Source: Pseudomonadota bacterium
GTDB lineage: Bacteria > Pseudomonadota > Gammaproteobacteria > Burkholderiales > Casimicrobiaceae
DNA: 64,000 nucleotides
Direction: 5' to 3'
Assembly (NCBI GenBank): GCA_018241765.1
Contig: JAFEDD010000044.1
Coordinates: 1 to 64,000 of the forward strand
Positions within the stretch are counted from its first letter, which is position 1, and each line of letters opens with the position of its first letter. Of this stretch, positions 9,497-19,241 are shown one piece after another. The notes under the pieces are model-generated. The model searched no databases, had not been told where the DNA came from, and was given only the letters and a program-made list of their open reading frames with translations. The translations under genes and the position numbers were made by a program.

Positions 9497-12253
9497 TCAG
9501 GAGGCTGCGGCCGCCGCGATCGCTCGATCGAGTCTTTGGCGCTCGCCGTTGGAGATTTTTGCACCCGAAGCCCCAAGCGATTCGAGTAGCGTTCGCAGCG
9601 CGGAAATCCGAGCGTCGGCCGTACCGGGCAACTGTCGTCGTTCCGAAAGCCAACGCAGCTGCTGCATGCGCCGAGCCGCCGCGATTTCAGGCGGCGAATC
9701 GACGCCAGCGATGAGCTCGGCATCGATGATCGAGGCGGCGACCACCTTGTCCGAGGAATCCGCGCTTCCAATGCGTCCGAGCGTCTGCTGCATGGCTGCG
9801 ACTACGGTCCCCCGCGCGAGCAACGCGGCTCGCCGCCTTACCAGGGCGACCGCATCGTCGAATTTTCGCTCCATGTCGCGAGAGCGCTCGCGTTCCACTG
9901 CCGGCAAGCCTCTCCATTGGGTGCGGGCAGAAGCAAGGCCAGCATCAATCAGCTTGCCGTCCTCGGCATTGACCAAAGCTCTAAGCTCATCGATGATCGC
10001 GAAGCGCGCCTTGGTGGCTTCTGAAAACTGCGCCTTGACTTGGTCGCGTTGCGAGTCACGCGCTTTGAACACGGCGTCCGTGTGTTTCTTGAATTCATCC
10101 CAGAGTCGCTGCTCGTCCTTGCGTCGCAGGTGAGGCAAAGTGGGCGCGCGCTCGCTCGACCATCGCCGCTGCAACGTGATTGTTGCGTCCGTGGTTTCCC
10201 GCGATGGTTCGGCGCGCGCCAGTTCCTCGGCAGCGATGATCAGCCGTCTGCGTCGTGCGATTTCCGGTTCGCGCGCCGCGTCGAGCGCGGTGTCGAGTTG
10301 TTTCAACGCATCATCGAACTGTTTGTCCAGCGTCTTCCACGCCGCATTCGCGACGCCACCGGCCTTCCTCCATTGCTCGAAGAGATCGCTCTTGCGGGCC
10401 TCGATTGCATGCCAGTCTTGCGACAGGGCGTCCGCAACCTTCGATTCGGCATCTTTAGCCAGCGCAATCATCGCCTCGATGATCTTCTCTCGTCCTGACG
10501 CGTTCTGCACGCGTTGCTTGCGCAGCGCGTCAAAATGCGCCTTGGCGGGGGCATACGCCACCTTGCAAAGGGCATTGAACTTGTCCCATTTCGGTTTCGG
10601 CGCCCCACCATGGGTTTTGTCGAGCGCCTTCCATTCTTCTTGAATGGCACGCACTTCCTTCGCCAATTGGTCGGGGGGGAGCGGTGACTCCTTGAGTGCT
10701 TCGACCTTTGCCGTCAACGCGTCGCGCGCTTGCCCATCGCTCCATCGCAACCAACTTTCCAGGCGCTTGACCTCGCCGTCGAGTTGATGCAGTCGCTGCT
10801 CCTCGGGCTTGGGGAAGCGTTTGGCCGTGAACTGTTGAAAAAGCCTCGTCGCATTATGACGAGCGCCGCGAACGTCGCCCGCCGCGATGAGTTCCGCAAG
10901 CTTGTCCAATGTTGCCTTGGCCGTAGCAAGATCGCTGTCGTCCGCACGAGCGACGGGCGTTCGGGCGGGCTTCGTGGCGGGGGCAGCCCCCAGTGAAGCG
11001 TGGCGCCGTTGTTCGAACCGTTCGCGAGTCTCGGCATCGACAGTGGCCAGCCATGCGTTCCATTTGCCTACCCACTCGGCGTGCGCGTCAACGTGCGACG
11101 CGCCAGTACTGTCGGTGTTTGCGCCGACAGCGCTTGCAGACGGCATGGCCTCAACCGAATCGGCTCCGGAGGGATCAGGCGCGTTCGCATCGGGGGCCTC
11201 GTGCGCGGGCGCCGACGAATCCATCTTGGCCTTCTCGGCAGATTCGATGGGTTCGGTGCTGTCGGCGTCGATGGTCACATCGGCGGAGGAGGGCATGGTG
11301 GCGAGCAGAGCCTCGCCGACTGCGTTGCGTTCGCGCGCTTGTTGCTCTCTGGCAACCGCAGCGTGTACTTGTTGCAACTGCTGCGCCAGTCCGGCATCGA
11401 GTACGGGGGAGCCCTGGGCCTGGGTGGCGTCTGCGGCCAACGTTATCAACTCATCGCTCGCAAGTTCGGCGGCGCGTTTGCTCTTCAGGGATAGGCCCGC
11501 GATCTGCATCGCAAGGGCCTCATGCATCCGCCTCGAAGCCGCTTCGTTCTGCATCCTGTGTTGCAAGCCAGCGATGACGCGGTCGAAGATCGCCTGTCGA
11601 TCGCCATCGACCGTGAGTTTCGCCCATGACCGTTGCGCGTCGACCAACCGCGTGAGCGGCACTTCGTCCGCATCGTGCCAACTCTGCATCTGCGCAAGCA
11701 ATACGTCGGCTTCTTGCGCATTGCGATCTTCGGCGCGCAGCTGCTCCAGGCGGTCGCCGCATGCTTTGCCCAGCCTGCGATCATGATCGCGCCAATAACG
11801 GTGCAGGTGTTCCAGTGTCGCCAAGTCCGTCGCTTGCGCGATTGCGTTGAGCTTGCTTGGAAGCGGTGCGCCGGTCGTGAGCCAGGACGGCAGATCCTTC
11901 GCGGCGCGGCGCATGGCGACATCATGCCATGGCCCGGAAGTATCGTCCCGCAGGATCGCCGCGAGTACCGCGAGCGGTAGATTCTCATCGGGCGCGGTGC
12001 CAACGGCCAGCGTGGCCCAACGCGTACTGGCTGCGTCACGCACGCTGCTGTCAACGTCGTCGGTCGCGTTGCGCAACAGCGCGACATCTTCGCACCGTGC
12101 GATGGCTGCCGCGCGCACTTTGGGGCTGATATCCGACGTGGCCATCGTGGCGAGCGCGGAGTCATCGCTAGCCAATTCCGCTACGGCGGCCAGTCGTTCG
12201 TCGAGATTCGGGCTTTGCCATTTTGGCGTTCCCGCAAAAAGCGATTTCAGCAC
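9497..12253 (-). CDS. DUF349 domain-containing protein
   Basis: This large (about 918 aa), soluble, highly helical protein has several DUF349 repeats in the second half, recognisable by patterns such as VRAIQEEWKALD and ARTQWRGLPAVERE. The N-terminal 150 residues look like HEAT-type repeats (SPKVRAAAIARCED, DSSVRDAASTRW), and an acidic low-complexity linker lies near the middle. The function of DUF349 proteins is not established. I prefer GTG 12253 (VLKSLFAG, like the usual MFKFLF start); TTG 12274 would add seven residues. A minus-strand TAAAAT lies about 38 bp upstream of the GTG. First gene of the DUF349-rpfE-recJ operon. Confidence 0.85.
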   Translation of the reverse strand: MLKSLFAGTPKWQSPNLDERLAAVAELASDDSALATMATSDISPKVRAAAIARCEDVALLRNATDDVDSSVRDAASTRWATLAVGTAPDENLPLAVLAAILRDDTSGPWHDVAMRRAAKDLPSWLTTGAPLPSKLNAIAQATDLATLEHLHRYWRDHDRRLGKACGDRLEQLRAEDRNAQEADVLLAQMQSWHDADEVPLTRLVDAQRSWAKLTVDGDRQAIFDRVIAGLQHRMQNEAASRRMHEALAMQIAGLSLKSKRAAELASDELITLAADATQAQGSPVLDAGLAQQLQQVHAAVAREQQARERNAVGEALLATMPSSADVTIDADSTEPIESAEKAKMDSSAPAHEAPDANAPDPSGADSVEAMPSASAVGANTDSTGASHVDAHAEWVGKWNAWLATVDAETRERFEQRRHASLGAAPATKPARTPVARADDSDLATAKATLDKLAELIAAGDVRGARHNATRLFQQFTAKRFPKPEEQRLHQLDGEVKRLESWLRWSDGQARDALTAKVEALKESPLPPDQLAKEVRAIQEEWKALDKTHGGAPKPKWDKFNALCKVAYAPAKAHFDALRKQRVQNASGREKIIEAMIALAKDAESKVADALSQDWHAIEARKSDLFEQWRKAGGVANAAWKTLDKQFDDALKQLDTALDAAREPEIARRRRLIIAAEELARAEPSRETTDATITLQRRWSSERAPTLPHLRRKDEQRLWDEFKKHTDAVFKARDSQRDQVKAQFSEATKARFAIIDELRALVNAEDGKLIDAGLASARTQWRGLPAVERERSRDMERKFDDAVALVRRRAALLARGTVVAAMQQTLGRIGSADSSDKVVAASIIDAELIAGVDSPPEIAAARRMQQLRWLSERRQLPGTADARISALRTLLESLGASGAKISNGERQRLDRAIAAAAAS

Positions 12254-12338
12254 GGAGATGCTCGAAAGAAGCAATAGGGTGTGCCGATTTTAGTTGCGCC
12301 GCGAAATTCGGCAGAGGCGTTGAGGAAATCGTGCAACC

Positions 12339-12344
12339 TACAAT
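12339..12344 (+). promoter_or_regulatory. -10-like hexamer 6 nt before dinG
   Basis: TACAAT ends at 12344, only six bases before the GTG start codon of the helicase gene. Transcription would begin at or next to the start codon, giving a leaderless mRNA, and no Shine-Dalgarno sequence precedes the GTG. No good -35 hexamer is seen at 16-18 bp. Confidence 0.4.
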
Positions 12345-12350
12345 CCACGG

Positions 12351-14309
12351 GTGTCTTCCCAGATCGCAGCCCTTTTTGCGCACGACGGCCCGCTCGCGCG
12401 GGCAATTCCGAACTTCCGGGCGCGAGAGCAACAGATGCAGCTTGCGCAAGCGATCGCCGATGCGATTGCCAGCCAAACGGTGTTGCTCGCCGAGGCCGGG
12501 ACCGGCACCGGAAAGACGTTCGCGTACCTGGTACCCGCGCTTGCATCGGGTGGTCGAATCATCATCGCTACCGGGACGAAGACGTTACAGGATCAACTGT
12601 ATGGCCGCGATCTGCCGCAAGTTCGCGCCGCACTCAAACTGCCGGTAACTGCCGCTTTGCTCAAGGGGCGGGCGAATTACGTGTGTCACCACCATCTCGC
12701 GCGAACCCGCGACGAGGGCAGATTCACCGCGCGTGAACACATCGTTCATCTGCAACGTATCGCAGCGTTCTGCGAACGCAGCGTCACGGGTGATCGTGCC
12801 GACTGTGATGTCGTGCCCGAGACGTCGCCGGTCTGGCCATTGGTCACGTCCACGCGCGAGAACTGCCTGGGCAACGAGTGCGCGTTTGCGGATGTCTGTT
12901 TTGTCATGAAGGCCAGGCGCGAAGCACTCGCGGCCGACGTCGTGGTGGTCAATCATCATTTGCTGTTCGCCGATATGGCCCTCAAGGACGACGGGCTCGG
13001 TGAGTTGCTGCCAGCGTGCAATACGGTGATCATCGATGAAGCGCACCGTGCGCCTGACGTCGCGACCGCATTTTTTGGCGATGTGACGGGCATGTTGCAG
13101 GTGCTCGAACTGGCTCGCGATGCCGAGATGGAGCAGCGGCTACGTGCCGCTGATGCGGTCGACCTCGCCGATGCGGCGCAAGCCGCCGGCATGGCTGCGC
13201 GGGGCGTTCGCCTCGGCTTTGATGCGGGTGGTTCACGGGCCTCACGCAGTGACGCGTTGGCGCGTCGCGAGTTCTCGTCCGCGCTCGATCACCTGATTGA
13301 GCGACTGTCCGCGCTTGCCGATGTGATCGATGCGCAGCGTGACCGAAGCGATGCGTTTGCGTCGCTCCACGATCGGGCAATCATGATTGCCGATCGGCTT
13401 TCCGCGTGGCGTGACGACGCGCGCGGTGACCTCGTGCGCTGGCTGGATGTAACGCCAGCTGGCTGGCAAATGCACGCGACGCCGCTGTCGGTGGCGCCCT
13501 TGGTGCGCAAGGTCATCGACGCCGCTGCACGAAGTTGGGTGTTCACCAGTGCCACGCTGTCGGTAAACGGCGACTTTTCCCTCTTTGCCCGGCAGCTTGG
13601 GCTGGAAGAGGCGCCCGCCAGAAGCTGGTCCAGCCCCTTCGATTACGCCAGCGTCGGTCGCATTTACGTTCCCCGCCGCATTCCCGCGCCCAATTCGCCC
13701 GCGCACACCGAGGCCGTCATCGAAGAATCGCTGGCTTTGCTCGAATATTCCGGCGGCAGGGCATTTCTGCTGTTTACCAGTTTGCGAGCGCTTCGGCAAT
13801 GCGCCGAAGCGCTACCGTCCCGGCTCCAGGCGAGGGGCTTGAGCTTTCCCGTGCTTGCGCAGAACGAAGCGCCGAAGGCGGAACTGTTGCGTCGCTTCCG
13901 CATGCTCGGGAATGCGGTACTGATCGGATCCCAGAGCTTTTGGGAAGGCGTCGACGTGGCTGGGGATGCGCTGTCTCTCGTTGTGATCGACAAGTTGCCG
14001 TTTGCGCCGCCCGACGATCCCGTGCTCACCGCACGCATGAAGCATTTGGAGGAGCAGGGTGGAAGCCCCTTCATGGATTGGCAGGTGCCGCAAGCCGCGA
14101 TCGCGCTACGGCAGGGTGCCGGGCGCTTGATTCGCTCGGAGACCGATCGCGGTGTGCTGGCGATCTGCGACGAGCGTCTGGTCACCAAAGGTTACGGTCG
14201 CGTGCTGCGATCCGGTCTGCCCCCGATGCCGATCACGCGTGATCGAGAGGAGATCGCATCCTTCTTCGGGTTTCGACGTTCGGGCGCTGAGGCGCAGATC
14301 AATGAATGA
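12351..14309 (+). CDS. ATP-dependent DNA helicase, DinG/YoaA (XPD-like) family
   Basis: This is a superfamily 2, 5'-to-3' helicase of the XPD/DinG type. Visible motifs are Walker A EAGTGTGKT (about 48-56), DEAH at 229-232, the ATLS segment of motif III, and QGAGRLIR of motif VI. Four cysteines (YVC, ENC, NEC, DVC) between motif I and motif II fit the iron-sulphur cluster ligands of this family. At 652 aa it is close to E. coli YoaA in size, so YoaA is as likely as DinG. It starts at GTG 12351 and ends exactly where bamD ends on the other strand. Confidence 0.9.
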   Translation: MSSQIAALFAHDGPLARAIPNFRAREQQMQLAQAIADAIASQTVLLAEAGTGTGKTFAYLVPALASGGRIIIATGTKTLQDQLYGRDLPQVRAALKLPVTAALLKGRANYVCHHHLARTRDEGRFTAREHIVHLQRIAAFCERSVTGDRADCDVVPETSPVWPLVTSTRENCLGNECAFADVCFVMKARREALAADVVVVNHHLLFADMALKDDGLGELLPACNTVIIDEAHRAPDVATAFFGDVTGMLQVLELARDAEMEQRLRAADAVDLADAAQAAGMAARGVRLGFDAGGSRASRSDALARREFSSALDHLIERLSALADVIDAQRDRSDAFASLHDRAIMIADRLSAWRDDARGDLVRWLDVTPAGWQMHATPLSVAPLVRKVIDAAARSWVFTSATLSVNGDFSLFARQLGLEEAPARSWSSPFDYASVGRIYVPRRIPAPNSPAHTEAVIEESLALLEYSGGRAFLLFTSLRALRQCAEALPSRLQARGLSFPVLAQNEAPKAELLRRFRMLGNAVLIGSQSFWEGVDVAGDALSLVVIDKLPFAPPDDPVLTARMKHLEEQGGSPFMDWQVPQAAIALRQGAGRLIRSETDRGVLAICDERLVTKGYGRVLRSGLPPMPITRDREEIASFFGFRRSGAEAQINE

Positions 14310-15110
14310 CTACCAGAACTTCCACCACGGCCGCGCCTCCGCGACCGCCGGCTTCGCGTAGGTCGCCTTGTAGACACGCTCCGTATCGGCAGCCAGTTGC
14401 GCGTTGCCCATCGCCTTGTAGCTGTCGATCATGATCATCAGGGCTTCTTCGTTGGCGGGCGTGTTCGGATAGGTGGTGATGCACGCCTGTGCGCGGCTGA
14501 TTGCCGCCTGATACGCGCCACGGGTGTAGTAGTAGCGAGCGACATGCGCTTCGTTCTGGGAGAGTGCGTTCACCAGATAGCGCATGCGCAGTTGAGCGTC
14601 TGCGGCGTAGCGACTCTGAGGAAACTTCTCGGTGAGTAGTTTGAACGTGTTGTAGGCGTCGCGCGCTGACTTTTGGTCGCGCTCGGAGAGGTCTTGCGTC
14701 GCAAACATCGAAAGCAAGCCGAGGTCCTCGATGAAGTTCGAAAGCCCTTTGATGTAGTACGCGTAGTCGACGTTCTCGTGGTTGGGATAGAGTTTGATGA
14801 AGCGTTCAGCCGCCGCGATGGCCTGTGCGCGCTCTCCGAGTTTGTATTGCGCATACGCCGTGTCGAGGATCGCCTGCTGCGCCTGCACGCCGTACGGAAA
14901 ACGCGACTCGAGCGTCTCGTAGAGCTTGATCGCATCGGAGTAGTTGCCGCCTTGCAGGGCATCCTTCGCCCGCCGATACAATCCTTCAACGGCCATTTTC
15001 TGTGGATCTTCGCTCTTTGCGAACATGTCGCCAAACCAGCCGCAACCCGACAGCATCACTGCGGTGACAAGCATGAAAACGAGACCGTGTACTTTCGCGA
15101 CGAGGCGCAT
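14310..15110 (-). CDS. bamD: Outer membrane protein assembly factor BamD (ComL) lipoprotein
   Basis: BamD is the essential lipoprotein of the BAM complex that inserts beta-barrel proteins in the outer membrane. The 266-aa protein starts MRLVAKVHG, with a lipobox VMLSGC (lipidated Cys23), followed by five TPR-like repeats from LYRRAKDALQ. The longer frame to 15224 adds a proline-rich stretch ahead of the signal peptide and is rejected. A ribosome site AAGGA and a minus-strand TATAAT about 55 bp upstream support this start. It is divergent from rluD, as in many proteobacteria. Confidence 0.95.
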   Translation of the reverse strand: MRLVAKVHGLVFMLVTAVMLSGCGWFGDMFAKSEDPQKMAVEGLYRRAKDALQGGNYSDAIKLYETLESRFPYGVQAQQAILDTAYAQYKLGERAQAIAAAERFIKLYPNHENVDYAYYIKGLSNFIEDLGLLSMFATQDLSERDQKSARDAYNTFKLLTEKFPQSRYAADAQLRMRYLVNALSQNEAHVARYYYTRGAYQAAISRAQACITTYPNTPANEEALMIMIDSYKAMGNAQLAADTERVYKATYAKPAVAEARPWWKFW

Positions 15111-15165
15111 GGCAATCCTTGATTCGGGCGAGGCGCCGCCTCGCGGCGCAGGGCGCAACGGGGCG

Positions 15166-15171
15166 ATTATA
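15166..15171 (-). promoter_or_regulatory. -10 element of the bamD promoter
   Basis: The minus strand reads TATAAT, a perfect -10 hexamer, 55 bp upstream of the bamD start codon, giving a leader of about 48 nt with AAGGA near its end. It lies in the 116-bp divergent region shared with rluD. Confidence 0.55.
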
Positions 15172-15226
15172 GGTGGCGCACGCAGCGGGGTGCCGGACGC
15201 TGCGGCGTACGCTCCACGGAGCATTC

Positions 15227-16231
15227 ATGACCGCTGAACGCATCACCGTACCCGCGGATCTCGCCGGCCTGCGACTCGACGCCGTTCTTGCGCAGGTGTT
15301 TCCGGCCCACTCCAGAAACCGCCTCAAGGCTTGGCTCGACGCTGGTCACATCGAGGTGGACGGCGAGCGGGTGGAGGGAAAGGTGCGCCTGGAGGGCGGG
15401 GAGGTAATCACTGCCCGCTTTCCTGCGGACGAAACGGCGGTTGGCGCGATCGCGCAGGACATTGGGCTTGACATCCTGTTCGAGGACGAACACCTGATCA
15501 TCGTGAACAAGCCCGCCGGGCTCGTCGTCCACCCCGGCGCCGGAAATCGCGAAGGGACGTTGCTCAACGCGTTGCTGCATCATGCCCCCGAGCTTGCCGG
15601 CGTCGCGCGCGCAGGCATCGTGCACCGGCTCGACAAGGATACGAGCGGGGTCATGATGGTGGCGCGTACCGTTGCGGCGCAGACCCATCTCGTACGGCAG
15701 CTGCAACGACATCTTGCGTCACGCGAATATCTGGCGCTCGTGCATGGTGTCGTGCGTCCGACCGGAACGGTCGAGGGAGCGATCGGCCGCGACCCCAGAC
15801 ACCGCACGCGAATGGCTGTCGTGGTGACCGGGGGCAAGACGGCAGTGACGCACTTCAGAGCGCGCGAGACATTCGCCGGCCCCGCGATGCGGGGGCAGAA
15901 TCTGACGCTCGTCGAGTGTCGACTCGAGACGGGGCGCACGCATCAGATTCGCGTTCACATGGCAAGCATTCGACATCCCCTCGTCGGCGACCCGACCTAC
16001 GGTCGTCGCGGTGACAGTCTGTTCCCTCGGCAGGCGCTGCATGCGTGGCGTCTTGCGCTCACGCACCCTGCCAGCGGAGCGAAGGTGCAATTCACGGCAC
16101 CGATGGCGCCGGACCTTCGCGCGCTGCTGCGTACGTTGCGGCAGCGTTGTGCGCCGCGTCCGTCGACGCAATGGGGCGACGGCGACGAGGACTTCGATGG
16201 TGACGTCGAGTCGATCTACGTTCGTGACTGA
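15227..16231 (+). CDS. rluD: 23S rRNA pseudouridine(1911/1915/1917) synthase RluD
   Basis: RluD modifies helix 69 of 23S rRNA. The 334-aa protein has an N-terminal S4 RNA-binding domain (SRNRLKAWLDAGHIEVDG, about 29-46) and the RluA-family catalytic motif HRLDKDTSG at 133-141 with catalytic Asp136. RTHQIRVHMA near 250 is also typical. ATG 15227 is preceded by GGAG; an earlier in-frame ATG at 15173 would add a non-homologous extension. It is followed after 3 bp by pgeF, as in E. coli yfiO-rluD-yfiH. Confidence 0.95.
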   Translation: MTAERITVPADLAGLRLDAVLAQVFPAHSRNRLKAWLDAGHIEVDGERVEGKVRLEGGEVITARFPADETAVGAIAQDIGLDILFEDEHLIIVNKPAGLVVHPGAGNREGTLLNALLHHAPELAGVARAGIVHRLDKDTSGVMMVARTVAAQTHLVRQLQRHLASREYLALVHGVVRPTGTVEGAIGRDPRHRTRMAVVVTGGKTAVTHFRARETFAGPAMRGQNLTLVECRLETGRTHQIRVHMASIRHPLVGDPTYGRRGDSLFPRQALHAWRLALTHPASGAKVQFTAPMAPDLRALLRTLRQRCAPRPSTQWGDGDEDFDGDVESIYVRD

Positions 16232-16234
16232 AGC

Positions 16235-16999
16235 ATGCTGATCTATCCCGAATGGGCTGCGCCGGCTTGTGTGCATGCCGCAATGACCACGCGCCTCGGT
16301 GGCGTCAGCGAAGGCGCGTTCGCGTCCCTGAATCTCGGCTATTCGACCGAGGATGTCCGCTCGCATGTCATGGAGAATGAACGACGCGCGGCGCGAGCGC
16401 TAGGGGTGACCACCGACGCGATTCGCTGGGTGCATCAAGTACATGGCTCTGATGTGCATGCGGTGGAGTCCCTTGCGCGCAACGATCCGCTGGGTGCGAC
16501 CTCCGTTCGCGCCGACGCCATCGTCAGTCGGACGCGCGGCTTGGTGTGTGGCATCAAAGTGGCGGACTGCATGCCCGTCCTGCTGTCGGGCGACGGCGGC
16601 CGCGTCGTGGCAGCGGCGCATGCCGGATGGCGAGGGCTTGCATTGGGTGTCCTTGAGCGAACGATCGACGCGATGGATGTCCCCACGACGGGGCTGTCGG
16701 TCTGGATTGGTCCGTGCGTCGGGCGCTTGGCGTTCGAGGTTGGCGAAGACGTACGTGATGCCTTTCTCGAGCACGATGATGCTTCGAGCGAGCATTTCTT
16801 GCGCCGCCCGCATTCGCCAGCGACGGCGCCCAAGTACCTGTGTGATCTGGTCGGCCTTGCGCGACAGCGACTCGAACGCAAGGGCGTACGGCAGATTGCC
16901 ATCGACGGACGGTGCACCTTCAGTGATCCGCATCGGTTCTTCTCGCATCGACGCGAGGCGCGCAGCGGCCGCATGGCCGCCTTCATCTGGATTGACTGA
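16235..16999 (+). CDS. pgeF: Peptidoglycan editing factor PgeF (YfiH family, multicopper polyphenol oxidase domain)
   Basis: PgeF/YfiH proteins bear a laccase-like domain; they have been linked to proofreading of peptidoglycan precursors and to purine nucleoside phosphorolysis. The 254-aa protein shows the family signatures WVHQVHGSDVH, KVADCMPVLL, AAHAGWRG and GRCTFSDPHRFFSHRR, including the conserved His and Cys metal ligands. It is tightly spaced between rluD (3 bp) and relA (15 bp). Confidence 0.93.
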   Translation: MLIYPEWAAPACVHAAMTTRLGGVSEGAFASLNLGYSTEDVRSHVMENERRAARALGVTTDAIRWVHQVHGSDVHAVESLARNDPLGATSVRADAIVSRTRGLVCGIKVADCMPVLLSGDGGRVVAAAHAGWRGLALGVLERTIDAMDVPTTGLSVWIGPCVGRLAFEVGEDVRDAFLEHDDASSEHFLRRPHSPATAPKYLCDLVGLARQRLERKGVRQIAIDGRCTFSDPHRFFSHRREARSGRMAAFIWID

Positions 17000-17002
17000 G
17001 GC

Positions 17003-17008
17003 GATAAT
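17003..17008 (+). promoter_or_regulatory. -10-like hexamer 6 nt before relA
   Basis: GATAAT lies in the 15-bp gap between the pgeF stop and the relA start, six bases before the ATG, and no Shine-Dalgarno sequence is present. It could give a leaderless relA transcript independent of pgeF. There is no obvious -35 element. Confidence 0.3.
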
Positions 17009-17014
17009 TCGCCC

Positions 17015-19198
17015 ATGACCGAAGCTACGGATTCTCTTCCCGGTGCCGTCATGCCAGTGGCGACGAATGGGCAGCACGGCCGAGACGCGGCGGCTTGGGT
17101 GCTTGCGCGCGCGGACGAAGCCACGGCGGCGCGCGGCGAGGCCGCTGCCGCCCTGATGGAGCGGCTTCATCTCGGGCCCGATTGCATCGCGGCGGCATGG
17201 CTTTGCGCGTTGCAACCGAATGCGACCACTGAACGGGAGGTCGGTGAGGTGTTCGGCGCCGACGTCGTGCGGCTGCTGCTCGGCGTGTGGCGTCTAGCGA
17301 GCATGCAAGGTTTGGCCCGGGTCATCGGCGGCGTCGATGAAGGAGTGGCTGGGGCGGCGCAGGCGCTGCATCGAGCGCAACAGACGGAAGCGCTGCGCAA
17401 GATGTTGCTCGCCATGGTCGACGACGTTCGTGTCGTGCTCATCAAGCTTGGCGAGCGGCTGGTTTCGCTGCGACAGGCGGCGCGCTCAACCGACGCGCGC
17501 CGAAATGACAGCGCGCAGAGTGAAGCGCGCGAGGTGCTGGCGGTCTTTGCGCCGCTGGCCAATCGACTCGGCGTCTGGCAGCTGAAGTGGGAGTTGGAAG
17601 ACCTGTCGCTGCGGATTCTCGATCCGCATCAGTACCACACCATCGCGCGCTATCTCGATGAAACACGCATCGAGCGCGAAGCGTACATCGACACGACGAA
17701 GGCCCTGTTGCGCGACGCGCTTTCCCAGGCCGGAATCGACTGTGAGATCAGCGGTCGCTCGAAGCACATTTATTCGATCTACGAAAAGCAGAAGCGCAAG
17801 CGCTGCTCGCTCGAGCAGCTCTACGACATTCGTGCGGTGCGGGTGATGGTGGCTGAAGTCAAGGACTGCTACGCCACCCTCGGAATCGTGCACAGCATGT
17901 TCCAGCCGATTCCCGGCGAATTCGATGACTACATCGCCAAGCCCAAGGCGAACAACTATCGGTCCCTGCATACCAGCGTCATCGGACCGCAGGGCCGGGC
18001 TCTTGAAGTGCAGATTCGCACGCGCGAGATGCACCAGGCAAGCGAGTACGGCGTCGCCGCCCATTGGAACTACAAGGAAGGTGGCGGCGCGCGTGACGCT
18101 GCATTTGCAAGCAAGCTGGCCAACCTGCGACAGGTGCTGTCATGGGGGCGCGAGCTCAGCGCTACGGGGGACGCGCTCGCGGGCGTTGATACGGCGCTCT
18201 TCGATGAGACGGTCTTCGTGCTCACACCTCAGGGGCGCATCATTGACCTGCCGCGAGACGCCACTCCGCTCGACTTTGCGTATGCCGTGCATACCGGTCT
18301 CGGGCATCGGTGTCGTGGCGCCAAGGTGGACGGGGTCATGGTCCCGCTGACAACCTCGCTGCATACGGGGCAGCGGGTTGAGATCATCACGGTCAAGGAG
18401 GGTGGCCCGTCGCGTGATTGGCTCAATCCGGACAGCGGGTACATCCGCGGCAGCCGTGCCCGCAGCAAGGTTCGCCAGTGGTTCAACGCGCTCGACTTGC
18501 AGGAGACGACAACGCACGGCCGTGCAGTCATCGACAAGGCGCTGCAACGGCATGGGCAGACCGGCATCAATCTGGAACGGCTGGCGCACGAGGCCGGCTT
18601 TCGCTCTCCCGATGAGCTCTACGCCGCGGTGGGCCGGGCTGAGGTCAACAGCCGTGATCTCGACCTGGCGGTGCGCAAGGCCAGTGGGCTGGCCGAGGCC
18701 ACCGAAGAGCCGGCGCGTCCGGTCGCGACGGCGCGCAGTCGCGCCAAGGCCGACGGTGGCGGCATTCTTGTGGTCGGCGTCGACAAACTGTTGACCGGCC
18801 TCGCGAAATGCTGCAATCCGGTGCCCCCGGATCCGATCGTCGGTTTCGTGTCGCGTTTGAAGGGGGTTACGATCCATCGCGCAAACTGCGCGAATGCGCG
18901 ACGTTTGGCCGCAAACGAGCCCGATCGAATCATCGACGCCGAGTGGGGAGACACCGCGACGGGCGATGTGTTCACCGTGCAGGTGGTCGTCATCGCCAGC
19001 GATCGACAAGGGTTGCTGCGTGATGTCTCGGATGTGTTGGCGCGGGAGAAGATCAACGTCACCGCCGTCAACACGCTGACGCGGGATTTCGTCGCACGCA
19101 TGAAGTTCACGGCCGAAGTACGCAGTCTGGACCAACTGCGACTCGCGCTCGCCCAAGTTGCCCAAGTGAAAGGGGTGCAGAGCGCGCGACGAATCTAA
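17015..19198 (+). CDS. relA: GTP pyrophosphokinase RelA, (p)ppGpp synthetase
   Basis: RelA makes (p)ppGpp on stalled ribosomes. The 727-aa protein has the long RSH layout: an N-terminal HD-like region, the synthetase domain with YDIRAVRVMV and EVQIRT, the TGS domain (FVLTPQGRIIDLPRDATP), a Cys-containing region around KCCNPVPPDPIVGF, and a C-terminal ACT domain. The synthetase carries EFDD (302-305), the ExDD signature of RelA rather than the RxKD of bifunctional SpoT. No HD dyad is visible in the N-terminal domain, so hydrolase activity is expected to be lost. A SpoT partner should exist elsewhere. Confidence 0.95.
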   Translation: MTEATDSLPGAVMPVATNGQHGRDAAAWVLARADEATAARGEAAAALMERLHLGPDCIAAAWLCALQPNATTEREVGEVFGADVVRLLLGVWRLASMQGLARVIGGVDEGVAGAAQALHRAQQTEALRKMLLAMVDDVRVVLIKLGERLVSLRQAARSTDARRNDSAQSEAREVLAVFAPLANRLGVWQLKWELEDLSLRILDPHQYHTIARYLDETRIEREAYIDTTKALLRDALSQAGIDCEISGRSKHIYSIYEKQKRKRCSLEQLYDIRAVRVMVAEVKDCYATLGIVHSMFQPIPGEFDDYIAKPKANNYRSLHTSVIGPQGRALEVQIRTREMHQASEYGVAAHWNYKEGGGARDAAFASKLANLRQVLSWGRELSATGDALAGVDTALFDETVFVLTPQGRIIDLPRDATPLDFAYAVHTGLGHRCRGAKVDGVMVPLTTSLHTGQRVEIITVKEGGPSRDWLNPDSGYIRGSRARSKVRQWFNALDLQETTTHGRAVIDKALQRHGQTGINLERLAHEAGFRSPDELYAAVGRAEVNSRDLDLAVRKASGLAEATEEPARPVATARSRAKADGGGILVVGVDKLLTGLAKCCNPVPPDPIVGFVSRLKGVTIHRANCANARRLAANEPDRIIDAEWGDTATGDVFTVQVVVIASDRQGLLRDVSDVLAREKINVTAVNTLTRDFVARMKFTAEVRSLDQLRLALAQVAQVKGVQSARRI

Positions 19199-19241
19199 TC
19201 GGCTGTGGATTGCGCCGGCCGGGAACGCTCGCACCACGTCC

